The translations under genes and the position numbers were made by a program. From positions 278,436 through 342,435 of the forward strand of contig JAIQDT010003009.1 in the NCBI GenBank assembly GCA_021521415.1: a DNA stretch of 64,000 nt, in the 5' to 3' direction. Position 1 is the stretch's first letter. Each line of letters begins with the position of its first letter. Under the pieces are notes generated by a model. That model saw only the letters and a program-made list of their open reading frames with translations, did not search any database and was not told the DNA's origin. Positions 1 through 11,425 of the stretch are shown in pieces. The stretch comes from Bidens hawaiensis (lineage: Eukaryota > Streptophyta > Magnoliopsida > Asterales > Asteraceae).

Positions 1-450
1 CCTCAGCTCCAGCTCTAATGAAGCCCGTGGATGGAGAATCCTTATATCTATATCTTGCTGTCTCGAGAAATGCAGTAAGTGCCGTCTTGGCAAAGGATCA
101 TGAAGGTGAAAAACATCCCGTTTACTATGTAAGTAAGAGTCTTCAGATGCAGAAGCCAGGTATTCTCATTTAGAAAAGTTAATTCTTGCACTCATTATGG
201 CTTCTACTAAATTGAGACATTAATTTGAAACTCATCCTATTATTTTGAGAACTAATTATCCTGTGAAGAATGTTCTTAGAAAACCAGAGTTATCAGGTAG
301 AATGGCCAAGTGGGCTGTGAAATTAAGTGCATATGATATCCAATACGAGCCAAGAACAACAATCAAGTCTCAAGCACTAGCGGACTTTGTGGCTGATTTC
401 ACTAGTGACCTACAAAAAGAAGCTGACTTGGAGGTTCAACAACTAGAAAA
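1..450 (+). pseudogene. Tat-lineage gypsy pol: RT tail and first RNase H (element T1)
   Basis: Translation of the first bases gives the connection between reverse transcriptase and the first RNase H (SAPALMKPVDGESLYLYLAV, then YYVSKSL). It continues as LRTNYPVKNVLRKPELSGRM and AYDIQYEPRT, the tether that follows the gypsy RNase H. A stop at the SHLEK region and a frame change near 170-245 break the frame, so this is a decayed polyprotein. The rest of the element (gag, protease, RT, 5' LTR) lies upstream of the window. A homologous copy on the opposite strand at 7185-7690 confirms the assignment. Confidence 0.85.
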
Positions 451-907
451 GACTAAGGATCCTTGGATACTCTTCACTGACGGCGCTTCTAATATAAGAG
501 GAATAGGATTGGGGATCCTACTGAAATCGCCACAGGGGGACATATTACCCCAGTCTATAGCCTGTGAGTTTCAAGCAATGAACAACGAAGCAGAATATGA
601 GGCTTTGATCGCAGGTTTGCAATTAGCTAAGTGCATGAGGATCAAGTATCTTTAAGTATATATAGATTCATTATTAATTGCTAACCACTTTAATGGCTCA
701 TATGCTGTTAAAGGAGAAAAACTAATCAAATACCTAGATGTTTTGAAGGAATTAGCAAAATCCTTCGAGTTATTTAGTATTGTACAGGTACAAAGGGAAG
801 AAAATGCCGGGGCAGATGCTTTGGCAAATCTAGCCTCATCTCTGAAAATACCAGAGGACATGAAGATTCCAACCATTCATGTTCTCTCACCAGCAATAGG
901 AGAATAA
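451..907 (+). pseudogene. Second (additional) RNase H domain of T1 pol
   Basis: The translation shows WILFTDGASN at the start, NNEAEYEALIAGLQLA in the middle and ENAGADALANLAS near the end. These supply the Asp, Glu and Asp residues expected of an RNase H fold. A second RNase H between the first one and integrase marks the Tat lineage of plant Ty3/gypsy elements. A stop at 653-655 and another at 905-907 interrupt the frame. In an intact element this domain would be part of one polyprotein that degrades the RNA strand during reverse transcription. Confidence 0.85.
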
Positions 908-2345
908 GAAGTTGTACTTTGGGATCCATTATCCTCAAATAATCAAGAATCATGGATCCTTCCAATCAAGAAGTACATTCAAACAGGAGAGATTCCAACT
1001 ACCGAGAATCCCAAATCCTTCAAACTCAAGTTATCACAATACATTTTATTAGATGAAATGCTATACAGAAAATCTCTTGCAGGTCCATACTTGAGGTGCA
1101 TTAAGGATCCTGAAATCCAAGAGGTGCTCAAAAATTTTCATGAAGGTGACTGTGGTAATCACACCGGAGGTAGAGCCCTGTTTTCTAGGATTTTGAGAAC
1201 ATGATACTTCTGGCCAACAATGAAGAGAGATGCAATGGAATATTCAAAAAAATGTGATGCTTGTCAAAGACATGCAAACATCCTTCACCAGCCAGCAGAA
1301 CCTATGTATCCTATATCCTCTTCGTGGCCTTTCATGAAATGGGGTATGGATATTGTAGGCAAACTACCTAAGGCACAAGGAGGAAGAGTATTCATGCTTG
1401 CAATGATGGATTACTTTTCAAAATGGATAGAAGCAGAAGCTTTTGTTCAAGTACGCGAAAAAGAGGTGATATCTTTCATTAAAAGAAATATTATTACTAG
1501 ATTTGGTATTCCCTCAGAAATTATTTGTGACAGTGGTTCCCAGTTTATCGGGAAAATAACCACTAACTTTTGTGACAGCTGGGGCATCAAGATGATAACC
1601 TCTACTCTAGTGCATCCTCAAGCTAATGGTCAAGCGGAGTCTAGCTACAAAATCATCATCAACAAGCTAATGGGAAAAGAACCACTAACTTTTGTGACAG
1701 CTGGGGCATCAAGATGATAACCTCTACTCCAGTGCATCCTCAAGCTAATGGTCAAGCGGAGTCTAGCAACAAAATCATCATCAACAATCTAAAGAAGAAC
1801 TAGGATCCAAGAAGGGAAAGTGGGCCGAAGAGCTACCTTATGTTCTTTGGGCCGATAGGACAACACCCAAGAATGCAACAGGTTAAACACCCTTCTCATT
1901 GTTGTTTGGCTCAGAGGCAGTAATTCCTACAGAAATGGTGGTTCCTACAGCAAGAACGAGCATCCGTGATCCTGAAGCCAATGAAGAAATCCTTCTTGAA
2001 GACTTGGATACTGTAGAAGAACTCAGAGACCTAGCCAAGATCAGAATGACAGCTTATCAACAAAGGGTAGCTGGGGCATATAATAAGAATATCAGAATCA
2101 GAAGATTTCAAGAAGGAGATTTAGTTTTGAGAAAAGCCTTCCAAAATACTACCAATCCGGCTGATGTAAAGTTAGCACCCAAATGGGAAGGACCTTATCA
2201 GATCGAGTCGGAGGCAGGAAAGGGGGCATATCATTTGCTCACAATGGAGGGCAACATATTACCAAGAGCATGGAATGCTATCCACCTCAAAAAGTATTTT
2301 TTTCTGATCAGGATCCAGTATCCTGGGAGGATATATTATCCTTAA
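908..2345 (+). pseudogene. Integrase of T1 (zinc domain, DDE core, C-terminus), broken
   Basis: The order is a leader (LYRKSLAGPYLRCI), a histidine/cysteine zinc region (HEGDCGNH then CDACQ), the catalytic core and a C-terminal domain. In the core the first Asp is in GMDIVGKLP, the second in ICDSGSQF (the other copy reads CDNG) and the Glu in ANGQAES. The C-terminus has APKWEGPYQI, the gypsy integrase tail. A stop near 1203, a 122-bp internal duplication and further frame changes before 1899 make it non-functional. The frame ends just before the 3' untranslated region. Confidence 0.85.
1550..1793 (+). repeat. 122-bp tandem duplication inside the integrase core
   Basis: The stretch beginning GGGAAAA at 1550 recurs at 1672 with only a few differences. 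Each copy carries the codons for ANGQAES, so the catalytic Glu region is present twice. Because 122 is not a multiple of three, the duplication also shifts the frame. The opposite-strand copy T2 has one copy only. Confidence 0.85.
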
Positions 2346-3772
2346 AGGATCAAGGATCCCCGAAATTGGTAATATCTATTTGAATACTTATCCTTTTCGA
2401 TTTCTTATTATTAATTTAAGGATAATACATTCTTGATATTTTATCTTTTCCAAGTTTTGAGTAACAATGCTGGATGTTAATAAGATTTGTAATAACCAAG
2501 AGGTTGGCCACCTCTCCTTTACATTCGAGGTACTATCCTATTTATCTTGGCCTAGCCCACGTTTGGATATGACCCCCGATGGTCATATCCTCTAAGGTTT
2601 AAAGGTTTTCACCTTTCTTATAAATAGAGTTTCTACACTCTCGCCTGGAGCGCACGTTATCCAACATATAGTTCGGGCCAGCGGGACCAGTACACGCTTA
2701 GTGGCTGATAATTTCGTTATTTTCGGCTATATGGAGGATCCTACGAATTATGGTAGACGTACCATATCACCGGTTTATAACGTTTTCACGTTATCTTCGT
2801 TTGGGCTAAATCTCGGTTTGGGCGAGTCCCCAGTTAACATTCGTATTTGGGCTTGTCCCCAGTTGCACGGGCTTGTCCCCAGTTTTGGGCTTGTCCTCAG
2901 ATTACACGGGCTTGTCCCCAGTTGCACGGGCTTGTCCCCAGTTTTGGGCTTATCCCCAGATTACACGAGCTTGTCCCCAGTTGCACGGGCTTGCCCCCAG
3001 TTTATTTTTGGGCTTGTCCCCAGATTAACGGGTTTGATCCCAGTTAACATTATAAATTATATGCAACAGATTTTCTAAGTTTATCATGAAGACAAAGTTC
3101 TATGGACTCAATATCCTAAGGTTATTTCTTTAAGGATCATTGAAGGTTCAATACTTAAGGTAACTTAGGTCTACCTAGACCCTATGGTATGGTCTCTATT
3201 GATGAATTTACTTTGTCCTAAGTTCAATAATTTTAAATGTTTTAATTTAAAAGGCTTACTCCTTTAAGGGTATTCTGTAAAAGCTTTTGTCAATTTTTAA
3301 GGATACTTTATTCTAGAATTTGTTCTTTAAGGATATTCTATCCTATATAATTTTCATAAGGATCTTTTATCCCCAAATATTTTACTCAAGATTATTTTTT
3401 TAAACTTTCAATAAGCTAAAGCTATATTAAACAAACTTTCAAAATAACAAGTAACAAGCGAATAGTCAAAAGTTTTCAATTATTATTAAACATAAGTCAC
3501 CCGGACTTACCAAAATCCTTAACCCGGATATCACCATACAAAGCATGGACCATCCATCCGGGTTAAAGTAAGTTGTTACTAGTTGTTCATGATGTGCAGG
3601 GAGAATAAGAGAAGTTTTGGATATATAGCTTGAAGGGAAGTTCTCAAGGAAAATCTATAGATATATGATAATTATATCTAGCTTGTCAAATATCATCTGT
3701 TTTTGCAGGAAGCATGAATTCAAAGGCAAAATGACAGCTGTGTTCCACTATCACCCGCCATTTTGGGGCAAT
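2346..3772 (+). other. 3' untranslated region of T1
   Basis: This follows the integrase stop and runs to the 3' LTR. It is homologous in inverse orientation to 4771-5430, for example the block around 2500-2600 with its gene-free GGTCATATCC motifs and the block at 2640-2790. It includes a short-period tandem array and ends in a G-rich stretch, TTTTGGGGCAAT, which is a plausible polypurine tract directly before the LTR. The open frames seen here are by-products of the repeats; I see no protein domain. Confidence 0.7.
2820..3060 (+). repeat. Short tandem array in the T1 3' untranslated region
   Basis: Units of about 17-22 bp built on GGGCTTGTCCCCAGTT alternate with TGCACG or TTTTG spacers. About ten degenerate units can be read. 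A shorter array of the same unit lies reversed at 4778-4870 in T2, so the array is a family property that varies in length between copies. Confidence 0.85.
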
Positions 3773-4770
3773 TGTTAGGGCATGAATTTTATGCTGAGGA
3801 TCCTTAATCCTTAACTATCTTATGGATAGATTATCCTTGAGATATGTATCAGGTTATAAAGGATCAACGATCCTCGGTGTTATTTGTTTACTAATGATTG
3901 CGTTTAGTATGGTGATGTGTTAGACATGTATAACAACTCTAAGATCCAGTACACTGTACGTTCTGCTATGAGACATCTATAACGTATGGTTAATATTGAA
4001 GACTAAGCTAAAGCAAGAAGTAACGGAATAATAAGACCAATTGTTGAGTAATAAAGACAAGATATGTTATTCTAGAAGACGTGCTTGCATCAATTATCCT
4101 CATGGAGTATTCTCTAGAAGGAGTATGGATCCAGGATCCTTATTCAACATAGATATTAATGGATGATTTCGTATGAAGATTGATGTTTAAATAACCTCAA
4201 CGGCTCCTAGACCTAGTCTACCACTTATTTCGTCATTAAACGTCTGCTAGCACGTGGTCAAAGAGCACGATGGAAAAGAGTGGAAGACTAGCAAGTTTAT
4301 AGGACATGGTTGTTAGTTAGTTATAGATATTTTTTCTTTATATACCGAGTTGAGATCGACATAAGAACACACAAACACACGTATTCTAGCTGCTAAGATC
4401 TTTTGTACTCACACATATAGCATTCGTTGATCAACAACTCCACAACACTTGTAATCACCTTTTAACCATTAATAAACTTGACGGTGATAGTTTTCACCAT
4501 CCGAGGGTTTTTTGTGCCGGAGATTATTATAATCACATACCATCCGACCAAAGATTACATTGTTAATCTTTGACCGAAGCACTTCGACCAAAGATTACCT
4601 TGCTAGTTTTTGACCGAAGTAAGATTATCATAATCAAGGGTTTTTTCCCTCGTGATCAAATCGTTGTGTTCATAAAGATTTCAATTATACAATCACTATT
4701 ATCCTGTTAGCACTATACCTTACTTTACAGATTTGGATACATTATCCTTAGCTGATTTTTATCCAAAACA
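3773..4770 (+). repeat. 3' LTR of T1 (998 bp)
   Basis: It begins TGTTAGGGCATGAA after the polypurine tract and ends ATCCAAAACA, giving TG...CA ends. The last part (CTTAGCTGATTTTTATCC in one orientation) matches the LTR at 11426-12080 in reverse. A TATA-like TTTATATACC lies near 4337. The next base is already reversed T2 sequence, so T1 seems to have inserted into T2. The matching target-site duplication would be upstream of the window. It is about 340 bp longer than the T2 LTR, so the two differ by large indels. Confidence 0.75.
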
Positions 4771-5430
4771 GTGTTATACTGGGGACAAGCCCAAAAACTG
4801 GGGACAAGCCCAAACCGGGGACTGGCCCAAGGATACGGATGTCAACTGGGGACTCGCCCAAACCAGGAATTAGCCCAAACGTGAGTGACGTGAAAACGCC
4901 AAAACCTTAGCTAACATGAAAATGTTAGAAACCTTTGTCTTGAGATAACGTGAAAACGTTATAAACTGGTGGTATGGTACGTCTACCATAAATCGTAGGA
5001 TCCTCCATATAGCCGAAGATAACGAAATTGTCAGCCACTAAGCGTGTACTGGTTCCGCTGCCCCGGACTATACGTTGGATAGTGTGCGCTCCAGGCGAGA
5101 GTGTAGAAACTATAATTTATAAGAAAGATGAAAACCTTTAAACCTTGGAGGATATGACCATCGGGGGTCATATCCAATCGTGGGCTAGGCCAAGGAAAAT
5201 AGCAAAGTACCTTAAGCGTGAGGGAGAGGTGGCCAACCTCTTAGACATTGAACCTTTTATTGAAATCTGCATTGTTACTTAAAAACTTGGAAAAGATAAA
5301 TGTTAAGAATACATTATCCTTAAATTAATAACAAGAATATGAAATGAATAGGTGATCCGATAGATATTACCAATTTTATGATCCTTGATCCTATATGGAT
5401 GCTTGATTTTCGAAGGATACTAGATCCTGA
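4771..5430 (-). other. Truncated 3' untranslated region of T2
   Basis: Reverse-complement homologue of about 2350-3050. It contains a short CTGGGGACAAGCCC array (4778-4870) and then the conserved non-coding blocks that follow integrase. It is cut at 4770 by the T1 LTR. The missing remainder and 3' LTR of T2 are expected to the left of T1, outside the window. Confidence 0.7.
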
Positions 5431-6600
5431 CTAGAAAAAATACTTCTTGAGATGGATATCATTCCATACTATGGGTAACCTGTTTCCTTCCATAGTTAGC
5501 AAGTGATATGCCCCCTTTCCAGCTTCTGACTCAATCAAGTAGGGGCCTTCCCATTTAGGTGCTAGCTTTCCATCTGCTGGATTAGTTGTGTTTTGGAAGG
5601 CTTTCCTCAAGACTAGATTTCCTTCTTGAAATCTTCCGAGCCTTATATTTTTGTTGTATGCCCCAGCTACCCTTTGTTGATAGGCTGCCATTCTGATCTT
5701 GGCTAGGTCTCTGAGTTCTTCAACGGTATCCAAGTCTTCAAGAAGGATTTCTTCATTGGCCTCAGGATCACGGATGCTTGTTCTGGCTGTAGGGACCACC
5801 ATTTCTGTAGGGACTACTGCTTCTGATCCAAACACCAATGAGAAGGGTGTCTGGCCTGTTGCATTCTTGGGTGTTGTTCTGTCAGCCCAAAGGACATAAG
5901 GTAGATCTTCAGTCCACTTTCCTTTCTTGGATCCTAGCTTCTTCTTTAAGTTGTTGATGATTATCTTGTTGCTTGACTCTGCTTGACCATTAGCTTGAGG
6001 AGGTACTGGAGTAGAGGTAATCATCTTGATGCCCCAGCTTTAGTGAGACTTTTCCCAATAAACTGGGAACCATTGTCACAAATAATTTCTGAAGGGATAC
6101 CAAATCTAGTAATAATATTTCTTTTAATGAAAGATATCACCTCTTTTTCGCGTACTTGAACAAAAGCTTTTGCTTCTATCCATTTTGAAAAGTAATCAGT
6201 CATTGCAAGCATGAATACTTTTCCTCCTGGTGCCTTAGGTAGTTTACCCACAATATCCATGCACCACTTCATGAAAGGCCATGATGAGGATATAGGATAC
6301 ATAGGTTCTGCTGGTTGATGTAGGATGTTTGCATGCCTTGACAAGCATCACATTTCTTCGAGTATTCCATGGCATCTCTTTTCATTGTTGGCCAGAAGTA
6401 ACATGTTCTCAGAATTCTAGAAAATAGAGCTCTGCCTCTAGTGTGGTTGCCGCAATCGCCTTCGTGGAAGTCTTGGAGTACCTCTTGTATTTCAGGATCC
6501 TTGATGCATCTCAAATAGGGACCTGCAAGAGATTTTCTATATATAATATCTTGTAAAATAATGAATTGTGATACCTTCAATCTGAAAGCTTTAGGATTTT
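5431..6600 (-). pseudogene. Integrase of T2, broken
   Basis: On the minus strand, in order: RKSLAGPYLRCIKD, a zinc region ending CDACQ, the core with CMDIVGKLP (first Asp), ICDNGSQF (second Asp) and ANGQAES (Glu), and a C-terminal APKWEGPYLIESE block. Several frame changes split it into at least three overlapping frames (boundaries near 6269-6344 and 6021-6024). A short deletion just after GSQFIG, relative to T1, removes about ten bases and shifts the frame. Three stop/frame lesions rule out function. Confidence 0.85.
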
Positions 6601-6689
6601 CCCCCGTAGGGATTTCTCCATCTTGGAGGAATTTCTTGATTGGAAGGATCCAAGATTCTGCTTTTGGGGATGATGAAGGACCTTATGTT

Positions 6690-7184
6690 CTTCTGTGCAA
6701 TCCACTGTTACCTCCACAACTTTCTGTTCTCCAATTGCTGGAGACAATATATGAATGATAGGTATCTTCGTGTCTTCTGGAATCTTCAAAGATGAGGCTA
6801 AATTTGCCAAGGCATCAGCCCCAACATTCTCTTCCCTTGGTACCTGTACAATGCTAAACAATTCGAAGGATTTTGCTAATTCCTTCATAACATCTAGATA
6901 TTTGATTAGTTTTTTTGCTTTAACAGCATATGAGCCATTAAAGTGGTTAGCAATCAACAATTAATCTATATATACTTGAAGATACCTGATCCTCACGTAC
7001 TTAGCTAATTAAAAACCTGCGATCAGAGCTTCATACTCTGCCTCGTTGTTCGTTGCTTGAAATTCACAGGCTATAGACTGGGGTAATATGTCCCTCTGTG
7101 GCGATTTTAGTAGGATACCTAATCCCGTTCCTCTTACGTCGGAAGCTCCATCAGTGAAGAATATCCAAGGATCCTTGGTCTCTT
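6690..7184 (-). pseudogene. Second RNase H domain of T2 pol
   Basis: The minus-strand translation has an FFTDGAS motif near 7165, NNEAEYEALIAGF near 7035, then IANHFNGSYAVKAKK and ENVGADALANLAS. It is collinear with 451-907 of T1. Stops (for example within the IAGF-LA region) and frame shifts at its borders show decay. Confidence 0.8.
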
Positions 7185-8554
7185 CTATAGTTGTTGAACC
7201 TCCAAATTAGCTTCTTTTTGCATGTCGCTACTGAAATCAACCACAAAGGCTGCGAGTGCTTGTGACTTGATGGCTGTTCTGGGCTCGTACTGAATATCAT
7301 ACGCACTCAGCTTTACAACCCACTTGACCATTCTACCTGATAATTCTGGCTTTCTAAGAACATTCTTAACAGGATAATTAGTTCTCAATATAAAAGTATG
7401 AGTCTCAAAATAATGTCTTAATTTTGTAGAAGCCATAATAAGTGCAAGAATTAATTTTTTAAATGAGAATCCCTGGCTTCTGTATCTAAAAGACTCTTAC
7501 TTACATAATAAATGGGATGTTGTTCACCTTCATGATCCTTCACAAGGACAACACTTACAACATTTCCTGATACAGCTAGGTACATGTATAAGGATTCTCC
7601 ATCCACATGCTTCATCAGAGCTGGAGCTGAGGATAAATAATCCTTCAAGGCTTTGAGTGCAGCCTCATGCTTCTCGGTCCATTCGAACTTCTTATTTTTC
7701 CTAAGAATGTCGTAGAAATCTTTGCACTTTTCGGAGGATCTGGAAATGAACCTGTTGAGAGTAGCAATTCTTCCTGTCAGCCTTTGGACATCTTTAGCAT
7801 TAGTAGGAGACTTCAAGTTGATGATGGCTTCTATCTGCTCGGGGCTTGCTTCTATCCCTCTTTTGGTCACCATATATCCTAGAAACTTTTCGGCCTTAAC
7901 ACCAAAATGACATTTTGACGGGTTCAGTTTCATGTTATATTGGTCAAGGATATTGAATGCTTTGTCAAGATCTCTGAGGTGATCCTCAGCCCTCTTCGAC
8001 TTCACTACCATGTCATCTATGTAGACTTCCATGGTTTTGCCTAACCGATCATTGAACATCATGTTGACCAATCTTTGATATGTTGCCCCTGCATTTCTTA
8101 GTCCGAACGGCATAGCAATATAACAGTATATGCCGGTAGGAGTCATGAATGCTGTATCCTCTTGATTAGATGGTTCCATCTGAATTTGTTGAAATCCAGA
8201 GGAAGCATCCATAAAGGTAAGCATCTCATGTCCTACTGTTGCATCCACCATATAGTCTATATGTGGTAACGGGAAAGGATCCTTGGGGCATGCCTTGTTT
8301 AAATCTGTGAAATCGAAACACGCCCTCCACTTTACATTCTTTTTTGAAACAACAACCACATTAGCCAACCATCGAGGATACTTAACCTCTCTGATCATAC
8401 CGGCCTTAAGAAGTTTTTCAACTTCTTCTTGTATGATCGCGTTCCTCTCAGGAGCGAATTTCCTTCGCTTCTGATGGACGGGTTTAATAGAATAATCAAG
8501 GCCCAACGTATGAGTAATTACCTCCTTTGAAATACCTGTCATGTCTGAAGGCAA
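7185..8554 (-). pseudogene. Reverse transcriptase and first RNase H of T2
   Basis: A 367-codon open stretch begins near the RRKFAPERNAIIQEEVEKLL block. It holds WRACFDFTDLNKACPKDPFP, the DASSGFQQIQM strand, MPFGLRNAGATYQRLV and the active-site block YIDDMVVKS, followed by FLGYMVTKRGIE. These are successive RT motifs of plant Ty3/gypsy elements, and the catalytic YIDD is intact. The RNase H begins at about EWTEKHEAALKAL and, after a frame change near 7440, continues as LRTNYPVKNVLRKPELSGRM. This is the best preserved coding block of T2, but it lies inside a polyprotein with several lesions. Confidence 0.9.
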
Positions 8555-8639
8555 ATGTAGATTTTTGTCGCTTTAGGAAGGATACTATATCCTTCTCGAT
8601 CTCATTTGGGATACTGGATCCTAGGAAAACTTTCACATC

Positions 8640-9110
8640 TGGATCATCGGGATCCAAGGATACTTCTTTTAGGTCATGCTCTCGAGCTTCCAGTACATTC
8701 CTAGCATTTTGCTGATCGTCTGTTTAGCTGTTGGCTTCATGGATGAAGAATAATAATTTTTGGCTTCCACTTGGTCACCATCTATCCTTACTACTCCCCA
8801 AGGAGTCGGCAGTTTAATGCATTGATGGTAAGTAGAAGCCACTGCCTTCATTCCGTGTAGCCAAGGCCTGCCCAAATAACATTGCAACAAGATAGGTTAT
8901 CAATAACACAAAATCTTTGATAATAATTTAACCCTTCGATGTATATTGGGAGGTTAATGTACCCCAATGTTTTCTTGGTTTCTCCACTGAAACCAACTAA
9001 CACCGACGTCCTCAGAATGATCTCCGAGTCTGGTATGTTCATCTTCTGAAGCACATCGTGTTGGATGATATTGACCGAGCTCCCACCATCTACTAGGATC
9101 CTGCGTATTT
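8640..9110 (-). pseudogene. Protease region of T2
   Basis: The readable text is SEIILRTSVLVGFSGETKK, LGYINLPIYIEG, then after a one-frame change near 8880 LGRPWLHGMKAVASTYHQC and PTPWGVVRIDGDQ. This order is typical of the aspartic protease to RT connection of Tat elements. The expected catalytic DGGSS-like motif would lie just before the readable part, and I could not recover it cleanly. Confidence 0.7.
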
Positions 9111-9381
9111 AATGGTTAGCAATAAATAAAGTAACAATAAAACCGTCATGGTGAGGATCCTGGATGCTGGTTTTATCTGCTTCATCAAAGAAGATTCTTT
9201 TATCAGTTGTTAAAGTAGTGGAGATGACTGGTCGTTCCCCATTCTCTAAATTTGTTTCTTTAGCGTGCCTCTTGGCTGCGGAGAAGGAAGTACCGCATAT
9301 ATCTGAGCCACCGGAGATGAAGTTGATTACTTTTGCATCTGGTGGGGGCGTAGTTGCTTTTTGTGGGACCTCCTCAGGATC

Positions 9382-11339
9382 CTAGATCCTCGACTTTTTT
9401 CTTCCCAAGAGCTCTTTGAAATGACCTTTGCTTAGGAGGTATCCAATTTCCCTCCTTAAACCAATACAATCATCGGTATGATGGCCAAAGTCTTCATGGA
9501 ATGCACACCACTTGGACTTGTCTTTAAAGGATGTTGTTTTCTCAATTTTCCGAGGCCACCTTGCTTTCTCTCCAAGATCCTTCATGGCACAAATCAAACC
9601 ATGAGTATCAACAGAGAAGCAATATTCAGAAATACTTGGGTAGTCCTCATCATCATCTCCTTCTTCAATTACCGGGACGTTTTGGTTGTTGAACTTGCCG
9701 TACGACTTTGAGTTGTTATTTCTGAACGAGGATCCTTGTTTCTGGTTAGGTAACTCTTGTTTTGTTGGAATCCCTAACCGTTCTTGGATCTTCTTGTCAT
9801 CCTCTAGCCTTATAAATCTGAGTGTCCTGTTTCTGACTTCATCTAAATTCCTGCATGGAGTCATCACAAGATCGTCATAAAATGGGGAGCCCCTTTGAAG
9901 TCCCATCTTGAACGTTTCAATAGTTGTAGCCATGTCAATATTAGGGATCTCTAAGGCCTCCCTGCCAAACCTTGTAACAAAATCCCTTAGGGATTCATCA
10001 TAAGGTTGGACAACTCTTTATAAATCACTAGTTAACTTCTCAAATTTCCTACTACAAGAAAACTGCTGTTGAACAAGTTAACTAAATGTGAAAAAGAAGT
10101 AACAGAATAAGGAGGAAGACTTAGCAGCCATTTAAGTGCAGATCCTGTTAGTGTGGATCCGAAACCCTTGCATAGATAAGCTTCCTTGAGTCTTTCAGGA
10201 ATTGGATGGATCTCCATCCTTTCTCTATGCTGAGCCACGTGCTCCTCCGGATCAGTGGTCCCAATAGACACCTTCATGTTGGGTGTTTGAAAGCGTTTTG
10301 GGATCTCCGCATAGCATATCGGTGGAGCAAATCTGGACAGCTTATGGCTCCCTTCTGGTATTTTAGGAATTGGACAGACCACTCCTGGCACGCTGAAAAT
10401 CATATCCTTAAGCTTCTGGAGTTCACTAGCCATAGCCTGATTAATACCTGTATCATGCATAGAGCCAAGGTTAGTGTCTAAGGATATGTGATTATAGGCG
10501 TTACCTCTTGGTTGGTTGAACGTTGGCATCCCATAAGTGTAGTTAAGATAAGAGGCATCTAATACAGTAGCAGGTCCACTAGAGGCAATGGTCTGCATGG
10601 GGATGATGTCCCCTTCATGGAGCTCTGAAGACCTTTGATGGTGAATTCCTGAGGATCCTTGATTCTGCCAGAAGGATCCTTGAGGTTGGGAGCTGAAGAA
10701 TCCTTGAGGATACAATCCAAAGGATCCTGGTAGAAGGATGGATGATCCTTGTTGAAAGAACGAGGATCCTTGAGTTTGCTGACCCATGGACCCTTGTTGA
10801 AGGATAGCTGATCCTGGCTGAACGAACGAGGATCCTTGAGTTTGTTGACCTGTGGACCCCTGTGGAAGGATATATGATCCTGGCTGAAAAAACGAGGATC
10901 CTTGAGTTTGTTGACCCACGGACCCTGGTTGAAGGATGGATGATCCTTGCTGAAGAATCGAGGATCCTTGAGTATGTTGAGCCACGGATCCTGGAGTAGT
11001 GAAATCCAGCACCCTAGGCATCAAGGGAGTCTGATCCTCCATTGGCCTCTTTCTTTTCTTGAGATCTTCAATTTCAAGTAGGATCCCCGTTGGTTTTGTT
11101 CTGCTGCTCCATGTATGCCTTAACCTGTGAAAACATAGTAGAAACATCATTGTTGATTTGACCACCGAAGTGGTAGCAGTGGTTATCGAGCTCTGGAAGA
11201 CTGGTAGTTGCGTCTTGTTTCCAGTAGCAGCAGCTTGTGGTGCTCCCGTTATTAGAGGAGGCATCGACGGCAAAGTTCTTGATGAGAGAGGAACCGAAGA
11301 TGGCATGGTTGATGAAACAGAGGTTGATTGAGAGGCCAT
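9382..11339 (-). pseudogene. gag of T2, frameshifted
   Basis: The first plausible ATG on this strand is at 11339 (MASQSTSV); an apparent earlier start at 11423 uses TTG and lies in the primer site, so I reject it. In order: a Ser/Thr/Pro-rich N-terminus, a charged EIEDLKKRKRP segment, Gln/Gly/Ser repeats, the gag core (FAPPICYAEIPKRFQTPNMK, HRERMEIHPIP, ALKWLLSLPPYSV), a second frame with FKMGLQRGSPFYDDLVM, and a zinc-like CAFHEDFGHHTDDC tail. A frame change lies between 10032 and 9933. Around 11074-11200 the sensible reading (MFSQVKAYMEQQNK) moves to another frame and back, suggesting two nearby compensating indels. Confidence 0.8.
10650..10990 (-). repeat. 66-bp coding tandem repeat in T2 gag
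   Basis: About four to five units of 22 residues of the pattern GQQTQGSSFFQPGS followed by a variable ILQQGS. Each unit carries GGATCC-type words, giving a regular spacing of AGGATCC. It lies between the N-terminal region and the gag core. The unit length is a multiple of three, so changes in copy number keep the frame. Confidence 0.8.
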
Positions 11340-11407
11340 TGATGGTGATATGGGTATGAAAGGTTGAAAATTGATAGAAATAATCTGGATTGTAGCACCA
11401 ATTTGCC

Positions 11408-11424
11408 CCACGGTGGGCGCCAAA
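11408..11424 (-). other. Primer-binding site of T2
   Basis: Directly inside the 5' LTR the minus strand reads TTTGGCGCCCACCGTGG. TGGCGCC-type words at this position are the usual primer site in plant Tat/Athila elements. I did not assign the tRNA. Confidence 0.65.
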
Positions 11425-11425
11425 T

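Noticed and set aside
2701..3078. 125-codon frame in the T1 3' untranslated region
   Set aside because: It is created by the GGGCTTGTCCCC tandem array and lacks a homologue in T2.
11340..11423. gag start of T2 at 11423
   Set aside because: It would need TTG as start and lies in the primer-binding site; the ATG at 11339 is more likely.
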